A stretch of DNA of 64,000 bases from the NCBI GenBank assembly GCA_041656295.1, contig JBBADV010000002.1, positions 197,191-261,190 on the forward strand, read 5' to 3'. Source of the DNA: Kiritimatiellales bacterium. Lineage in GTDB: Bacteria; Verrucomicrobiota; Kiritimatiellia; Kiritimatiellales; Tichowtungiaceae. The notes under the pieces were generated by a model. It made no database searches, was not told the DNA's origin, and saw only the letters and a list, made by a program, of their open reading frames with translations. The translations under genes and the position numbers were made by a program. Position 1 is the first letter of the stretch; every line of letters begins with the position of its first letter. Of the stretch, positions 17,097-26,383 are shown piece after piece.

Positions 17097-18137
17097 ATGT
17101 TTAACATGTTTAACCATCTGATGGGGCTTTTCTCCAGCGATATCGGGATCGACCTTGGTACCGCTAACACTCTGGTTTATGTACGCGACCGCGGGATCGT
17201 CTTGCGCGAGCCGTCGGTTGTCGCGGTACAGGTTGGCACGAACCGGGTGCTGAAAGTGGGAGATGACGCCAAACGGATGCTGGGCAGAACGCCTGGAAAT
17301 ATTGTGGCTGTCCGTCCGATGAAAGGCGGTGTGATCGCTGATTTTGATTTTACCGAGGCCATGCTCCGGTATTTTATTCAGAAAGTTCATAACCGTCGCC
17401 GCATGGTTCGCCCCAGGGTTGTTGTGGCAGTTCCAAGCGGAATTACTGAGGTGGAGAAGCGCGCAGTAAAAGACTCGGCACTGCATGCGGGCGCGCGCGA
17501 TGTATTTTTAATTGAGGAACCGATGGCAGCTGCGATCGGCGTGGGGCTGCCGGTACAGGAACCGGCGGGCAATATGATTGTGGATATCGGCGGCGGCACA
17601 ACCGAAGTCGCACTGATTTCCCTCGCCGGTATTGTTTTCAGTCGCAGCGTGCGAGTCGGCGGGGACGATATGGATGAGGCCCTCATCCAGTATTTGAAAC
17701 GGGAATATAATCTATTGATCGGCGAACGAACCGCAGAAGATATTAAAATTACGATCGGTTCCGCCATGCGCATTAACGACGAAACGACCATGGAAGTCAA
17801 AGGCCGCGACCAGGTCGCCGGTCTGCCGAAAACGCTCACGATCAGCTCTGAAGAAATTCGCGCCGCGTTAAAAGATCCGGTTTCCGGCATTGTGGATGCG
17901 ATCCGCGTAACGCTCGACCGCTGTCCGCCGGAGTTATCGGCCGACCTCGTCGACCGCGGAATGGTTCTGGCCGGCGGCGGCGCGATGCTGCGCGGACTTG
18001 ACAGACTGATTGCTGAAAATACCGGACTGCCGGTGCACATCGCCGAAGATCCGCTCAGCGCAGTTGCCGAAGGTACCGGGGTCGTTCTGCATGAAATCGA
18101 TCTGATGCGTAAACTCGCCGCAAACGGCGAGCAATAG
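17097..18137 (+). CDS. mreB: rod shape-determining protein MreB
   Basis: 346 aa, normal for the actin-like MreB. Phosphate-1 motif DIGIDLGTANT (residues 15-25), phosphate-2 DIGGGTTEVALISLAG (about 162-177), adenosine motif MVLAGGGAMLRGLDRLI (about 289-305). It forms membrane-bound filaments that guide peptidoglycan synthesis during cell elongation. First gene of mreB-mreC-mreD-mrdA-rodA. ATGs at 17097 and 17106 are both possible; no strong ribosome site. A TTGACC box at 17025-17030 may be part of its promoter. Confidence 0.97.
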   Translation: MFNMFNHLMGLFSSDIGIDLGTANTLVYVRDRGIVLREPSVVAVQVGTNRVLKVGDDAKRMLGRTPGNIVAVRPMKGGVIADFDFTEAMLRYFIQKVHNRRRMVRPRVVVAVPSGITEVEKRAVKDSALHAGARDVFLIEEPMAAAIGVGLPVQEPAGNMIVDIGGGTTEVALISLAGIVFSRSVRVGGDDMDEALIQYLKREYNLLIGERTAEDIKITIGSAMRINDETTMEVKGRDQVAGLPKTLTISSEEIRAALKDPVSGIVDAIRVTLDRCPPELSADLVDRGMVLAGGGAMLRGLDRLIAENTGLPVHIAEDPLSAVAEGTGVVLHEIDLMRKLAANGEQ

Positions 18138-18192
18138 AAGTTATTTTCTCATTCAATATCGTCCCGCCGGAATTTTAAACGCCGGACGGCAG

Positions 18193-19023
18193 ATGATTGG
18201 TAGACGAAAAATTTTAAAATGGATTGCGGCAGCACTTGCACTGCTGCTCCTTTTCAATCTGCCTGCAACGTGCAGTTCGCGCATCAAGTCGGTCTTTAAT
18301 AACTCCGCCGCACCGGTGCAAATGCTGCTGCTCAGTTTCGGCATGAGCCTCAAAGAGGGCTGGGATGCAGTACGCGGTTTCGACGGACTCATCGAAAGAA
18401 ATCAGCGCCTCACCGAGGAGGTGATCCGGTTGCAGGCGAAAGCGGTGATGCTGGAAAATCTCGCCGAAGAAAACCGGCGGTTGCACGAACAGCTCGACTT
18501 TTCCGATGCCCAGCCGGACAATTTAATTGCGGCACAGGTGATTGCACGCAGCGTCAGCGGCTGGTGGCAGAGCGTGCGGCTGGACAAAGGAACAAAGCAC
18601 GGCGTCCGCTCCAACTCGCCGGTCATTTCGTCTGACGGACTGGTTGGATGCACTGCCGGTGTTTCAGCGCTTTCATCCGAAGTTATTTTAGTTTCCGATC
18701 CGGCGTGTAAAGTTTCAGCGCGAATTTCGCGTACCGGTTCGTTTGGAATTGTCAGCGGACGCGGAACAAACCTGAAAGGCTACCCGGTTGCGCGCATGCA
18801 GTTTATTCACAAAGATATTCCGGTGCGTGAAGGCGACGCGGTGGTAACATCCGGACTCGGCGGCATTTTTCCAAAAAACATCCTCATCGGTTATATTGAC
18901 AAAATATATACCGAAGAAAACGGTCTATATCAGTACGCCGATATTATTCCGAAAGCCGTTGTTTATTTGATGGAAGTGGTTTTTGTTTCGACAAACAATG
19001 ACATGGCGGAGGATGGCGAATGA
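18193..19023 (+). CDS. mreC: rod shape-determining protein MreC
   Basis: 276 aa. One N-terminal membrane segment (residues 9-25), a coiled coil at about 65-105 (NQRLTEEVIRLQAKAVMLEN...EENRRLHEQL), then the two beta-barrel domains of MreC (VSGWWQSVRLDKGTKHGV; VSDPACKVSARISRTG; GDAVVTSGLGGIFPKNILIG). MreC sits in the periplasm and links MreB/MreD to penicillin-binding protein 2. It overlaps mreD by 4 bases, indicating translational coupling. Confidence 0.95.
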   Translation: MIGRRKILKWIAAALALLLLFNLPATCSSRIKSVFNNSAAPVQMLLLSFGMSLKEGWDAVRGFDGLIERNQRLTEEVIRLQAKAVMLENLAEENRRLHEQLDFSDAQPDNLIAAQVIARSVSGWWQSVRLDKGTKHGVRSNSPVISSDGLVGCTAGVSALSSEVILVSDPACKVSARISRTGSFGIVSGRGTNLKGYPVARMQFIHKDIPVREGDAVVTSGLGGIFPKNILIGYIDKIYTEENGLYQYADIIPKAVVYLMEVVFVSTNNDMAEDGE

Positions 19024-19496
19024 AACCGCTGGTTATCACCGTTCTTTTGTTTGCCGCCGGATCGATTCAGGCGCTGATGCCGATTGAATTTCCGGCACTG
19101 CTTTGTCTGATGATTTTTATCGCGCTGCATTCACGGTTGAATGTTGCGCTTTACGGAGCCGTCATCGCCGGACTGATTCATGATTCATTCTGTCCGGCGC
19201 CGCTTGGAATTTCTATTCCGTTTTTTTTGCTCACGGTGTTTGTTATTAATTACATTCGCCGCGAAATTTTTTCTGATATCGCGTGGACGTATGTAATTCT
19301 CGGAGGACTCTTTGCACTGCTGAAAACACTCTACTTCATTCTGATTCTAGCGTTGTTTAATATTCGTCCGGTGCGCACCGCTGAACTGTTTTTGCAGCTC
19401 GTTGCCGGTGTTTTAGTGGCACTGTTTCTGGCGCCGGGAATTTTTCTGGCGGCAGCGCCGTTCAGAGATAAATGGTACCGGAGGGCGCTACGATGA
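19020..19496 (+). CDS. mreD: rod shape-determining protein MreD
   Basis: 158 aa integral membrane protein with about five to six predicted helices. The motif AGLIHDSFCPAPLGISIPFF is typical of MreD. ATGA overlaps at both ends (with mreC at 19020 and mrdA at 19493) show tight operon organisation. Identified from hydrophobicity, motif and position. Confidence 0.9.
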   Translation: MKPLVITVLLFAAGSIQALMPIEFPALLCLMIFIALHSRLNVALYGAVIAGLIHDSFCPAPLGISIPFFLLTVFVINYIRREIFSDIAWTYVILGGLFALLKTLYFILILALFNIRPVRTAELFLQLVAGVLVALFLAPGIFLAAAPFRDKWYRRALR

Positions 19497-21442
19497 TGAT
19501 GCGCGTCCGCCGTCCTGAAAAATTTGAACCGCTGCGTTACTGGCTGCTCGGCGGATTTATGCTGTTCATGCTGGCGTTGCTTGGTTTTTCACTGTGGAAA
19601 CTGCAGGTAAAAAGCAGCGCAATGTTTGAATCACGAATTGAAATTCAAAGTTTGCGCCGTGTACGGCTGCCGGGAATTCGCGGCAAAATTTATGACCGCA
19701 ACGGGTTATGTCTCGCCGATAACCGCCCGATATATTCGATTTCGCTTTTCCTTGAAGATATCCGGCGCGCCGGTCCGTGGTCGCGCACGATCGACCGCGC
19801 AATGGATGTGATCAATCAGGTTTCTGAACTCACCGGCCTGCCGCCGGAATTAACACGCGACGATGTCTGGAAACATATTCGCCTGCGTCTGCCGCTGCCG
19901 CTCGTGCTATGGCGGCAGGCCGGGCCGGAAGCAATGGCAAAACTGGCAGAGCAGGGCGCCCGGATTCCCGGCGTCGATCTTTATATACAGGCAACACGCA
20001 CTTATCCGTACAGTCCATACACCTCGCATCTCATCGGCTACGTCGGCCGCGCCGATCCGGAAAAGCTGACTGAAGAAGAAGAATATTCATATTATCTGCC
20101 GACAATGTTCGGCCGCGCCGGACTTGAAAAGCTGTTCGATCCGTTCATGCAGGGCAAAGCCGGCGGAACGCTGGTTCAGATTGATGTATCCGGTTACCGG
20201 CACGGCGAACTCGCGCGCCGCGAATCGAAAGCCGGCGGCGATCTGCGGCTGACGCTTGACATGGAAATTCAACTGCTCGCGCATAAATCGCTCGGAAATT
20301 ATAACGGGGCGGTGGTGGTAATGGATCCGAACAACGGCGATGTGCTGGCGATGATCAGTGCGCCGGGATACGATGCAAATATGTTTGTTCCGTTTATTAC
20401 CACAGCAAACTGGAATGTGCTGCGCGACAATGCGAACAAACCGTTGCTCAACCGCGCCGTCGCCGGAACCTATCCGCCGGGCAGTGTTTTCAAACCGCTG
20501 GTCGGACTTGCCGCCGCGACAGTGAATCCGGCGGCTGCGCATGAATATCGCGACTCGCCGGGATTCTATATGCTCGGACGGCGGCGGATCCGCGACTGGA
20601 ATCCGCACGGCCACGGTGAAGTGAATCTGCGCGAAGCTCTGAAACTTTCGGCAAATGTGTACTTTCTGAAAACTGCGCTCGAATACGGCTGGCAGCCGAT
20701 CATTGAGCAGGCGAAAGCGGTCGGGCTCGGACAGAAAACCGGCGTTGAAGTTGACTTTGAACAAGCCGGGCTTGTGCCGGATACGGAATGGCTGAAACGC
20801 ACCGGCCGCGGAAATAATTTTACCGACGGTGATGTTTGCAACCTCTCAATCGGACAGGGCTATTTGACGGTAACGCCGGTCCAAATGGCGATGATGACGT
20901 CCGCGATTGCCAACGGCGGCTATCTGTATAAACCGCGTGTAGTGCTGTCGTACCGGCTGCCGGGCAGTAATGAATATGTGAACGAACCGGAGCGGCACGG
21001 CGGTAAAATGAACTGGCCGGCTGATGCTGTTTCAATTGTTCGGGCCGGCATGCGCGATGTGATTATGGAGCGCAACGGTACCGGACACCGTGCTGCAGTG
21101 CCGGGATTTGAATTTGCCGGAAAAACCGGCACGGCGGAATACGGTGCAAACAATCAGTATAAACACACCTGGATGATTGGATTCGCACCGTACCACAACC
21201 CGCAATATGCCGTAGCGATGATTATTGAAGATGGCGGCTCCGGAGGCTCCACCGTGGGCCCGCAGTTAAAAATTTTAATGTCCGGTCTGTACGAAAAAAT
21301 GAAACGGGAAGGGCGGCTTCAAGAACCTCAGAATGATGAACAAGGAATTTCGAATGTAGAAGTGAATGAAGAAACTCCAAACTTCAATATTCATTATTCC
21401 TTGTTCGATAGTCAACATTCCAAAGGAGGCTCACCATGTTGA
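19493..21442 (+). CDS. mrdA: penicillin-binding protein 2 (elongation transpeptidase)
   Basis: 649 aa from ATG 19493, which follows CCGGAGGG and overlaps the mreD stop as ATGA; the frame is open to 19472. One membrane segment at residues about 16-38, dimerisation domain (LPGIRGKIYDRNG), then the transpeptidase domain with Ser331 in GSVFKP, Ser386 in SANVYF, and KTGTAEY (from Lys544). It cross-links peptidoglycan in the elongasome. The last 40 or so residues (EPQNDEQGISNVEVNE...) are encoded by a palindromic repeat and look like a repeat-derived tail, not family sequence. Confidence 0.96.
   Translation: MMMRVRRPEKFEPLRYWLLGGFMLFMLALLGFSLWKLQVKSSAMFESRIEIQSLRRVRLPGIRGKIYDRNGLCLADNRPIYSISLFLEDIRRAGPWSRTIDRAMDVINQVSELTGLPPELTRDDVWKHIRLRLPLPLVLWRQAGPEAMAKLAEQGARIPGVDLYIQATRTYPYSPYTSHLIGYVGRADPEKLTEEEEYSYYLPTMFGRAGLEKLFDPFMQGKAGGTLVQIDVSGYRHGELARRESKAGGDLRLTLDMEIQLLAHKSLGNYNGAVVVMDPNNGDVLAMISAPGYDANMFVPFITTANWNVLRDNANKPLLNRAVAGTYPPGSVFKPLVGLAAATVNPAAAHEYRDSPGFYMLGRRRIRDWNPHGHGEVNLREALKLSANVYFLKTALEYGWQPIIEQAKAVGLGQKTGVEVDFEQAGLVPDTEWLKRTGRGNNFTDGDVCNLSIGQGYLTVTPVQMAMMTSAIANGGYLYKPRVVLSYRLPGSNEYVNEPERHGGKMNWPADAVSIVRAGMRDVIMERNGTGHRAAVPGFEFAGKTGTAEYGANNQYKHTWMIGFAPYHNPQYAVAMIIEDGGSGGSTVGPQLKILMSGLYEKMKREGRLQEPQNDEQGISNVEVNEETPNFNIHYSLFDSQHSKGGSPC
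21335..21420. repeat. palindromic repeat inside the 3' end of mrdA
   Basis: GAACAAGGAAT (21338-21348) pairs perfectly with ATTCCTTGTTC (21396-21406); an inner TGAAG/CTTCA stem is also present. The sequence is read through in frame and supplies the last part of PBP2 just before the rodA ribosome site. Confidence 0.65.
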
Positions 21443-22563
21443 GCTTCCTCCGCCGCATCGACTGGATCAGCGTGGTTATCATTATCGCACTGACGGTGTT
21501 TGGATTCTTTTTTATTTACAGTGCCGGATACCGTAATGCCGATCAGGCTGTCAGCGGAATGGTTTCACGTCAAATGATCTGGGCGATCACCGGTTTCGCC
21601 GTATACATCGCGGCGGCGGCGTTCGATTACCGTTACCTTGCGCGCGTGCAGTGGTGGATTTACGGCGCAGCGATCATTCTGTTAGTGCTGGTGCTGTTCA
21701 TCGGCACATCCGTTTATGGCGCGCATCGCTGGTTTAGTATCGGCGGCATCATGGTTCAACCGTCAGAAATCGGAAAGCTCGCCTTGATTTTCACCCTTGC
21801 GGGACTGCTGAGCAGTCCGGCGCTGGAGTTGAACAGCCGTAAAATATTCATGTTTTCATTTTTAATTGCCGGAGTTCCGTTTCTATTGATTGTCGCAGAA
21901 CCGGATCTTGGTACAGCGATCGTTTTAATTCCGGTGACCATCGCGATGCTGTTCTGCGCAGGATGCCCGTTGAAACCGCTTTTAATTCTGATCGGCCTCG
22001 GCTTGCTTGGTCTGCTGATGATGGCTCTCTGGCTGAAATATTTTCCCGAGACCTGTCCGTTCCTTGCCGACTATCAGAAAAACCGTATTCTCGTTTTTCT
22101 GAATGTGAATGAAGATCCGCTTGGCGCAGGCTGGAATAAACTGCAGTCGCAGATTGCGATCGGTTCCGGCGGTCTGTTTGGCAAAGGTTATTTGAAAGGA
22201 ACTCAAAACATCCTCGGTTTTCTGCCGAGAACAGTGGCGCCGACCGACTTTATCTTTTCGGTCGTTGCCGAGGAAACCGGCTTTGCCGGAGGCGTAGTGC
22301 TGTTAACACTTTACGCCGTATTAATCGTGCGCGCTGTCTTTACCGCTGTATTCGCCCGCGACCGGTTCGGGCGACTGCTTGCGGCGGGGATCGGCACACT
22401 TATTTTTGCACATGTTTTTGTAAATATCGCGATGACCGTCGGACTTATGCCGATTACCGGTCTGCCGCTGCCGTTGATGAGTTACGGCGGTTCCTTCATG
22501 GTGAGTATCATGGCGGCATTAGGGCTGGTTCAAAGTGTCTGTCTCCGCCGGCGTCGTATTTAA
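21436..22563 (+). CDS. rodA: RodA, SEDS peptidoglycan glycosyltransferase
   Basis: 375 aa with about ten membrane helices. SEDS-family motifs are visible: GAHRWFSIGGIMVQPSEIGKL, EPDLGTAIVLIPV, and FIFSVVAEETGF with the C-terminal GLPLPLMSYGGSFMVS. RodA polymerises glycan strands with PBP2 as partner. It starts 7 bases before the mrdA stop; GGAGG at about 21425 is the ribosome site. Confidence 0.96.
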   Translation: MLSFLRRIDWISVVIIIALTVFGFFFIYSAGYRNADQAVSGMVSRQMIWAITGFAVYIAAAAFDYRYLARVQWWIYGAAIILLVLVLFIGTSVYGAHRWFSIGGIMVQPSEIGKLALIFTLAGLLSSPALELNSRKIFMFSFLIAGVPFLLIVAEPDLGTAIVLIPVTIAMLFCAGCPLKPLLILIGLGLLGLLMMALWLKYFPETCPFLADYQKNRILVFLNVNEDPLGAGWNKLQSQIAIGSGGLFGKGYLKGTQNILGFLPRTVAPTDFIFSVVAEETGFAGGVVLLTLYAVLIVRAVFTAVFARDRFGRLLAAGIGTLIFAHVFVNIAMTVGLMPITGLPLPLMSYGGSFMVSIMAALGLVQSVCLRRRRI

Positions 22564-22583
22564 TTAGAAAGAGGAGGGCAGCA

Positions 22584-24167
22584 ATGCTCAAAGTAGTAAA
22601 AAATAAACTGGCCGCAACAGTTAGCCGGAAGAAAAAAGAGGTTTTGATCAATATTGAACCCCTTGAAACACGTGTTGCAGTGCTGGATGAAGGTAAACTG
22701 GATCATTTTCATATTGAACGTTCAGAAGAAAACCGGCTCGTTGGCAGCGTCTTCAAAGGCAAAGTTCAAAACCTTGAAGACGGGCTTCAGGCAGCATTTA
22801 TTGATATCGGCATGGCAAAAAATGCGTTCATCCATTACTGGGATATGATCCCTGAAGATGCAGTGCGGCTTGAAGAACAGGAAGGGCGTGCCAGCAACCG
22901 CAAACGCCGGAAATTTGCACAGGGTGAAATGGCAAAAAAATTTCCGATCGGTTCTGAAATTGTCGTGCAGGTCACGAAAGACGCCATTGGCACCAAAGGG
23001 CCTCGCGTTACAGCTAATCTCAGTGTGCCGGGACGCTATCTGGTCATGATGCCCGGCACGAGCCTGAAAGGGATTTCGAAGAAAATCGGCGACAGCAAAG
23101 AGAGAACACGCCTGAAAAGAATCCTGACGCGTCTGCCGATTCCGAACGGCATCGGAATCATCGTTCGCACCGCCGGTTCCGGCACACGCAAAACCGGTTT
23201 TGTGCGCGATGCCCGCACGCTGTTTGAAATCTGGAAGGAAATCGACACCGGTATGCGCGAAAAGCCGGCACCGTGCTGTTTATATCAGGAGCCCAATCTG
23301 GCGGAGCGCGTCGTGCGTGATTATCTCACCGAAGATATCGACCGCGTTTATATCGACAACCGCGATGCGTACGAAATGATCCGTAAAATGATCGCCAGGT
23401 ATTCACGCCGTGCGCGCAACTGGGTACAGCTCTACGGCGGTGAAGAGCCGATCTTTGACTACTTCGATGCGGAAAAACAAATCGAATCCGTTTTCCGGCG
23501 TAAAGTCTGGATGAAGTCCGGCGCATATTTAATTTTTGATGAAACTGAAGCACTGGTGGCGGTCGACGTAAACACCGGACGGCACAAAGGCGGAAAAAAT
23601 GCGGAAGAATCGATCCTCGCCGTTAACACCGAAGCCGCGCAGGAGATTGCGCGCCAGCTCCGGTTGCGTAACATCGGCGGACTCGTGGTCATCGACTTCA
23701 TCGACATGAAAAGAAAACGCGATCAGGCTGCCGTTTACAAAACACTCAAAGACGCATTGCACGCCGACCGGGCACGCACCAACGTACTGCCGATTTCACA
23801 ACTCGGACTGCTCGAAATGACGCGTCAGCGGTTTGAAGAGAGCATCTATACCTCAACTTATGTAAACTGCGAATACTGTCGCGGGCGCGGACGCGTCAAA
23901 TCCGCACTCGCCATGAGTGTCGAGCTGCAGCGCCGCTTATCCGCAGCATTACGCAAAGACCGCAAGGGGCTTCATTCCATGAAAGTCGCTGTTAATCCCA
24001 AAGTTCTCGAACGTCTGCGCCGTGAAGACGAAGAAGCGCTTGTCGACATGGAAAAGAAATTCAACGGACACCTTACATTTGTATCCGATCCGTCATTCCA
24101 CATGGAAGAGTTCACCATCACCAACGATCAGACGAATCAGGTCGTTTATTCCAGTATTGAAAATTAA
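22584..24167 (+). CDS. rng: ribonuclease E/G family endoribonuclease
   Basis: 527 aa, the RNase G size class, without the long C-terminal scaffold of RNase E. S1 domain at about 35-130 (GSVFKGKVQNLEDGLQAAFI), catalytic core with metal ligands in AVDVNTGR and VVIDFIDMKRKRD, and a zinc-link CEYC (Cys429, Cys432). It processes rRNA and mRNA at single-stranded 5'-end-dependent sites. Ribosome site AGAGGAGGG. The position directly after rodA is common for rng near mre loci. Confidence 0.92.
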   Translation: MLKVVKNKLAATVSRKKKEVLINIEPLETRVAVLDEGKLDHFHIERSEENRLVGSVFKGKVQNLEDGLQAAFIDIGMAKNAFIHYWDMIPEDAVRLEEQEGRASNRKRRKFAQGEMAKKFPIGSEIVVQVTKDAIGTKGPRVTANLSVPGRYLVMMPGTSLKGISKKIGDSKERTRLKRILTRLPIPNGIGIIVRTAGSGTRKTGFVRDARTLFEIWKEIDTGMREKPAPCCLYQEPNLAERVVRDYLTEDIDRVYIDNRDAYEMIRKMIARYSRRARNWVQLYGGEEPIFDYFDAEKQIESVFRRKVWMKSGAYLIFDETEALVAVDVNTGRHKGGKNAEESILAVNTEAAQEIARQLRLRNIGGLVVIDFIDMKRKRDQAAVYKTLKDALHADRARTNVLPISQLGLLEMTRQRFEESIYTSTYVNCEYCRGRGRVKSALAMSVELQRRLSAALRKDRKGLHSMKVAVNPKVLERLRREDEEALVDMEKKFNGHLTFVSDPSFHMEEFTITNDQTNQVVYSSIEN

Positions 24168-24287
24168 ACTGCGGCCAGCGGTAATCGAAGGGAAGATGTG
24201 CGGACAGAATCCATACGGCAGATGATGCGGAAGACAGCGCGATGATATTTCTTTTAACGGGCAGCCGGTAACTGCTAACGTTTTCCC

Positions 24288-24851
24288 ATGCTCATTCGCG
24301 AGACAGCCGTAACCGTTCTGGATTTCGAAACCACCGGCGCGGTGCCGGGGTTCGACAATGAACCGTGGCAGATTGGACTGGTTGTATTGCGCGCTGGAAA
24401 AATTGATCCGGCGTCGCTGTTTGAAACACTGATTTGCGTCGATGCAAACCGCCCGTTTAACGCCTATGCGCCGGGCAAACATCATGCCCTGCGCGATGCA
24501 ATAGCCGGCGCACCGCCGGCATGCACCGTCTGGAAAAATATTGAGCCGCTGCTCGCCGGTCCGCTGGCGGCGCATAATGTTGCAGTGGAAAAAAAGTTTT
24601 TAAGGAAAATGGCGCCGCTGCATCCGTACGGGCCGTGGATCGACACCTTAAAACTCGCGCGCCGCGCATGGCCCAAAGCGCCGTCGCACACGCTGGGCGA
24701 TTTAGTCGCCGGATTAAATTTAGAGCCGCGCATCCGCGAATTTTGTCCGAACCATTCCGCGCACGACGCACTGTATGACGCCGTCGCCTGCGCCGCACTG
24801 CTGGAGTTTTTATTGCAGCAAAACGGCTGGGAAGATTTGGAAATAATGTAG
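24288..24851 (+). CDS. DEDDh 3'-5' exonuclease, DNA polymerase III epsilon-like
   Basis: 187 aa single-domain protein. Exo I motif LDFETTG (Asp12, Glu14), Exo II AHNVAVEKKF, and Exo IIIe HSAHDALYDAVA with the DEDDh histidine. It resembles PolC/DnaQ-type proofreading domains and stand-alone exonucleases. Substrate unknown; a proofreading or RNA-trimming role is possible. No good ribosome site before ATG 24288. Confidence 0.8.
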   Translation: MLIRETAVTVLDFETTGAVPGFDNEPWQIGLVVLRAGKIDPASLFETLICVDANRPFNAYAPGKHHALRDAIAGAPPACTVWKNIEPLLAGPLAAHNVAVEKKFLRKMAPLHPYGPWIDTLKLARRAWPKAPSHTLGDLVAGLNLEPRIREFCPNHSAHDALYDAVACAALLEFLLQQNGWEDLEIM

Positions 24852-24870
24852 GAAAGAAAAAATCCTGTTC

Positions 24871-24914
24871 ATCCTGTAAATCCCGTTAAAAAATTCCTGT
24901 TCGTTCGTGGACAG
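24871..24914 (+). repeat. imperfect direct repeat, left of the methylase/HNH island
   Basis: Begins ATCCTGTAAATCCCGT and ends CGTTCGTGGACAG. Matches 27679-27721 with three mismatches and one indel. The two copies bracket the 25.3-27.5 kb two-gene module. May be an insertion footprint or simply two copies of a dispersed intergenic repeat. It is followed by an ACAGGC-ATCCT-GCCTGT palindrome. Confidence 0.6.
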
Positions 24915-25074
24915 GCATCCTGCCTGTCCTGCATTGAAAACACTTTGAGAATTACGCATAGACACAAATAAGAGTGAATAGTACTCTTTTTCAGTAATTT
25001 TAAATAACGCAGGGAGTTGTTAACTAAATAGATTCAAATAAAAATTAATTTTAAAAATTTGCGTAGCTGAAAGC

Positions 25075-25210
25075 TGCTGTCCCCTCAGAATTTCCACAAT
25101 TAGAACGACAGCGTTTCCATACGCGCCCCTTGGGGCGTGTTGGCAAACGTTCGTTCAAGGCATGTGGAAATGCCCGAGGGGAGCGTGAACTGACACGCTC
25201 CTTTTTTTTT
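25075..25210 (+). ncRNA. candidate structured RNA ending in an intrinsic terminator
   Basis: Predicted stems: TGCTGTC (25075-25081) with GACAGCG (25107-25113); ACGCGCCCC-TT-GGGGCGTGT (25121-25140); TTTCCAC (25091-25097) or TTTCCAT (25114-25120) with GTGGAAA (25164-25170), mutually exclusive; and a terminator at 25180-25210. No ORF explains it. It could be a small RNA or a 5' leader with an attenuator for the methylase gene that starts 66 bases later. No known RNA family was recognised. Confidence 0.4.
25180..25210 (+). terminator. strong intrinsic terminator upstream of the methylase gene
   Basis: GGAGCGTG (25180-25187), loop AACTGA, CACGCTCC (25194-25201), then nine T at 25202-25210. A textbook Rho-independent terminator on the plus strand, 330 bases after the nearest upstream gene. 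Confidence 0.85.
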
Positions 25211-25276
25211 GGCATTTCAACAAACTGAACGACACCAGACATCGGCCAAGGCTCGCGTAACCAAGGAGCCTTTGCC

Positions 25277-26383
25277 GTGTCAAAAAAATCGGGACGGGGC
25301 GGAGCTCATTCCTCTGCAAGGGATGGACGCCTGCCGAAATCGAGAAACAGCGTCTTGCAACATGCAAAACGCGCCAAAAAGGATGAATTTTATACGCAGC
25401 TGGTTGATATTGAAAACGAGCTGCGCCATTACCGGAAGCATTTTAAGGGACGTGTTGTCTATTGTAATTGCGACGATCCCTGCGAAAGCAAGTTTGTTGA
25501 ATATTTTGTCCGTAACTTTAATGCGCTGGGATTGAAGGAACTGATTGCCACATCGTTCACCGGTTCGCCCATCAGCGGCACCGCGTTTCAACTCGATTTT
25601 TTAGAAAATACTGAAGCGCCGGTTATTAGCGCCGGCGAAGCGCATTATCTGCGCCTCAAAAAGGTGAACGACAAAGACATTGATGACATCGGTGATTTTC
25701 CGGCGCTGTTTAAAAAACGGCTCTATAAAATCGGCAAGCTGAAAGAGAACGGCGATTTTCGTTCACCGGAATGTATTGCGCTTTTAAAAGAAGCAGACAT
25801 TGTGGTGACCAATCCGCCGTTTTCCTTGTTCCGCGAATATGTTGCACAACTCGTTGAGTACCGGAAATTTTTTTTAATTATCGGCAATAAGAATGCCATT
25901 ACCTATAAAGATATTTTTGGGTTGATAAAAAACAACAAACTGTGGACGGGATATCGGAGTTTTTCCGGCGGCATGTGGTTTGTTTCTGATTATGAAGGGA
26001 AATACGAAAAAACTGTAAATGGTATTAAAGTTATCAATGTCCCGGCAATTTGGCTTACCAATCTTGACCATTCTAAACGTCATGAGCAGCTCCAGCTTTA
26101 TAAAAATTATACTACTGAAGCCTATCCGAGATACGATAATTATGACGCAATCGAAGTGTCGAAAACTGCCGAAATACCTTGTGATTATGATGGTGCGATG
26201 GGTGTACCGATTACGTTTTTAGATAAATACAATCCCGAACAATTTGAAATTCTTGGCGCGACGGAAAGTGAGGGGAAAGGGTTTTCATACGGTTTGTGGA
26301 AGGGTGGAGTTGCGCAAGCAACGGTACATGGCGCGAAAGTGTATAAACGGTTATTCATTCAGCGAAAGGACGGCACGCAATGA
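25277..26383 (+). CDS. EcoRI-type adenine-specific DNA methyltransferase
   Basis: 368 aa from GTG 25277, preceded by AAGGAG at suitable distance. The sequence resembles the M.EcoRI methylase family: DEFYTQLVDIENELRHYR at the start, YCNCDDPCESKFVEYF, and the N6-adenine motif IV NPPFSLFREY (Asn179-Phe182). The C-terminal half (FSGGMWFVSDYEGKY; VPAIWLTNLDHSKRHE) is also typical. It should methylate adenine in DNA with S-adenosylmethionine. The stop overlaps the DUF262-HNH start by 4 bases. Lys/Arg-rich first 35 residues may bind DNA. The target site is unknown. Confidence 0.85.
   Translation: MSKKSGRGGAHSSARDGRLPKSRNSVLQHAKRAKKDEFYTQLVDIENELRHYRKHFKGRVVYCNCDDPCESKFVEYFVRNFNALGLKELIATSFTGSPISGTAFQLDFLENTEAPVISAGEAHYLRLKKVNDKDIDDIGDFPALFKKRLYKIGKLKENGDFRSPECIALLKEADIVVTNPPFSLFREYVAQLVEYRKFFLIIGNKNAITYKDIFGLIKNNKLWTGYRSFSGGMWFVSDYEGKYEKTVNGIKVINVPAIWLTNLDHSKRHEQLQLYKNYTTEAYPRYDNYDAIEVSKTAEIPCDYDGAMGVPITFLDKYNPEQFEILGATESEGKGFSYGLWKGGVAQATVHGAKVYKRLFIQRKDGTQ

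Noticed and set aside
25075..25210. tracrRNA or CRISPR component
   Set aside because: No cas genes or repeat array in the window; the structure does not need a CRISPR explanation.
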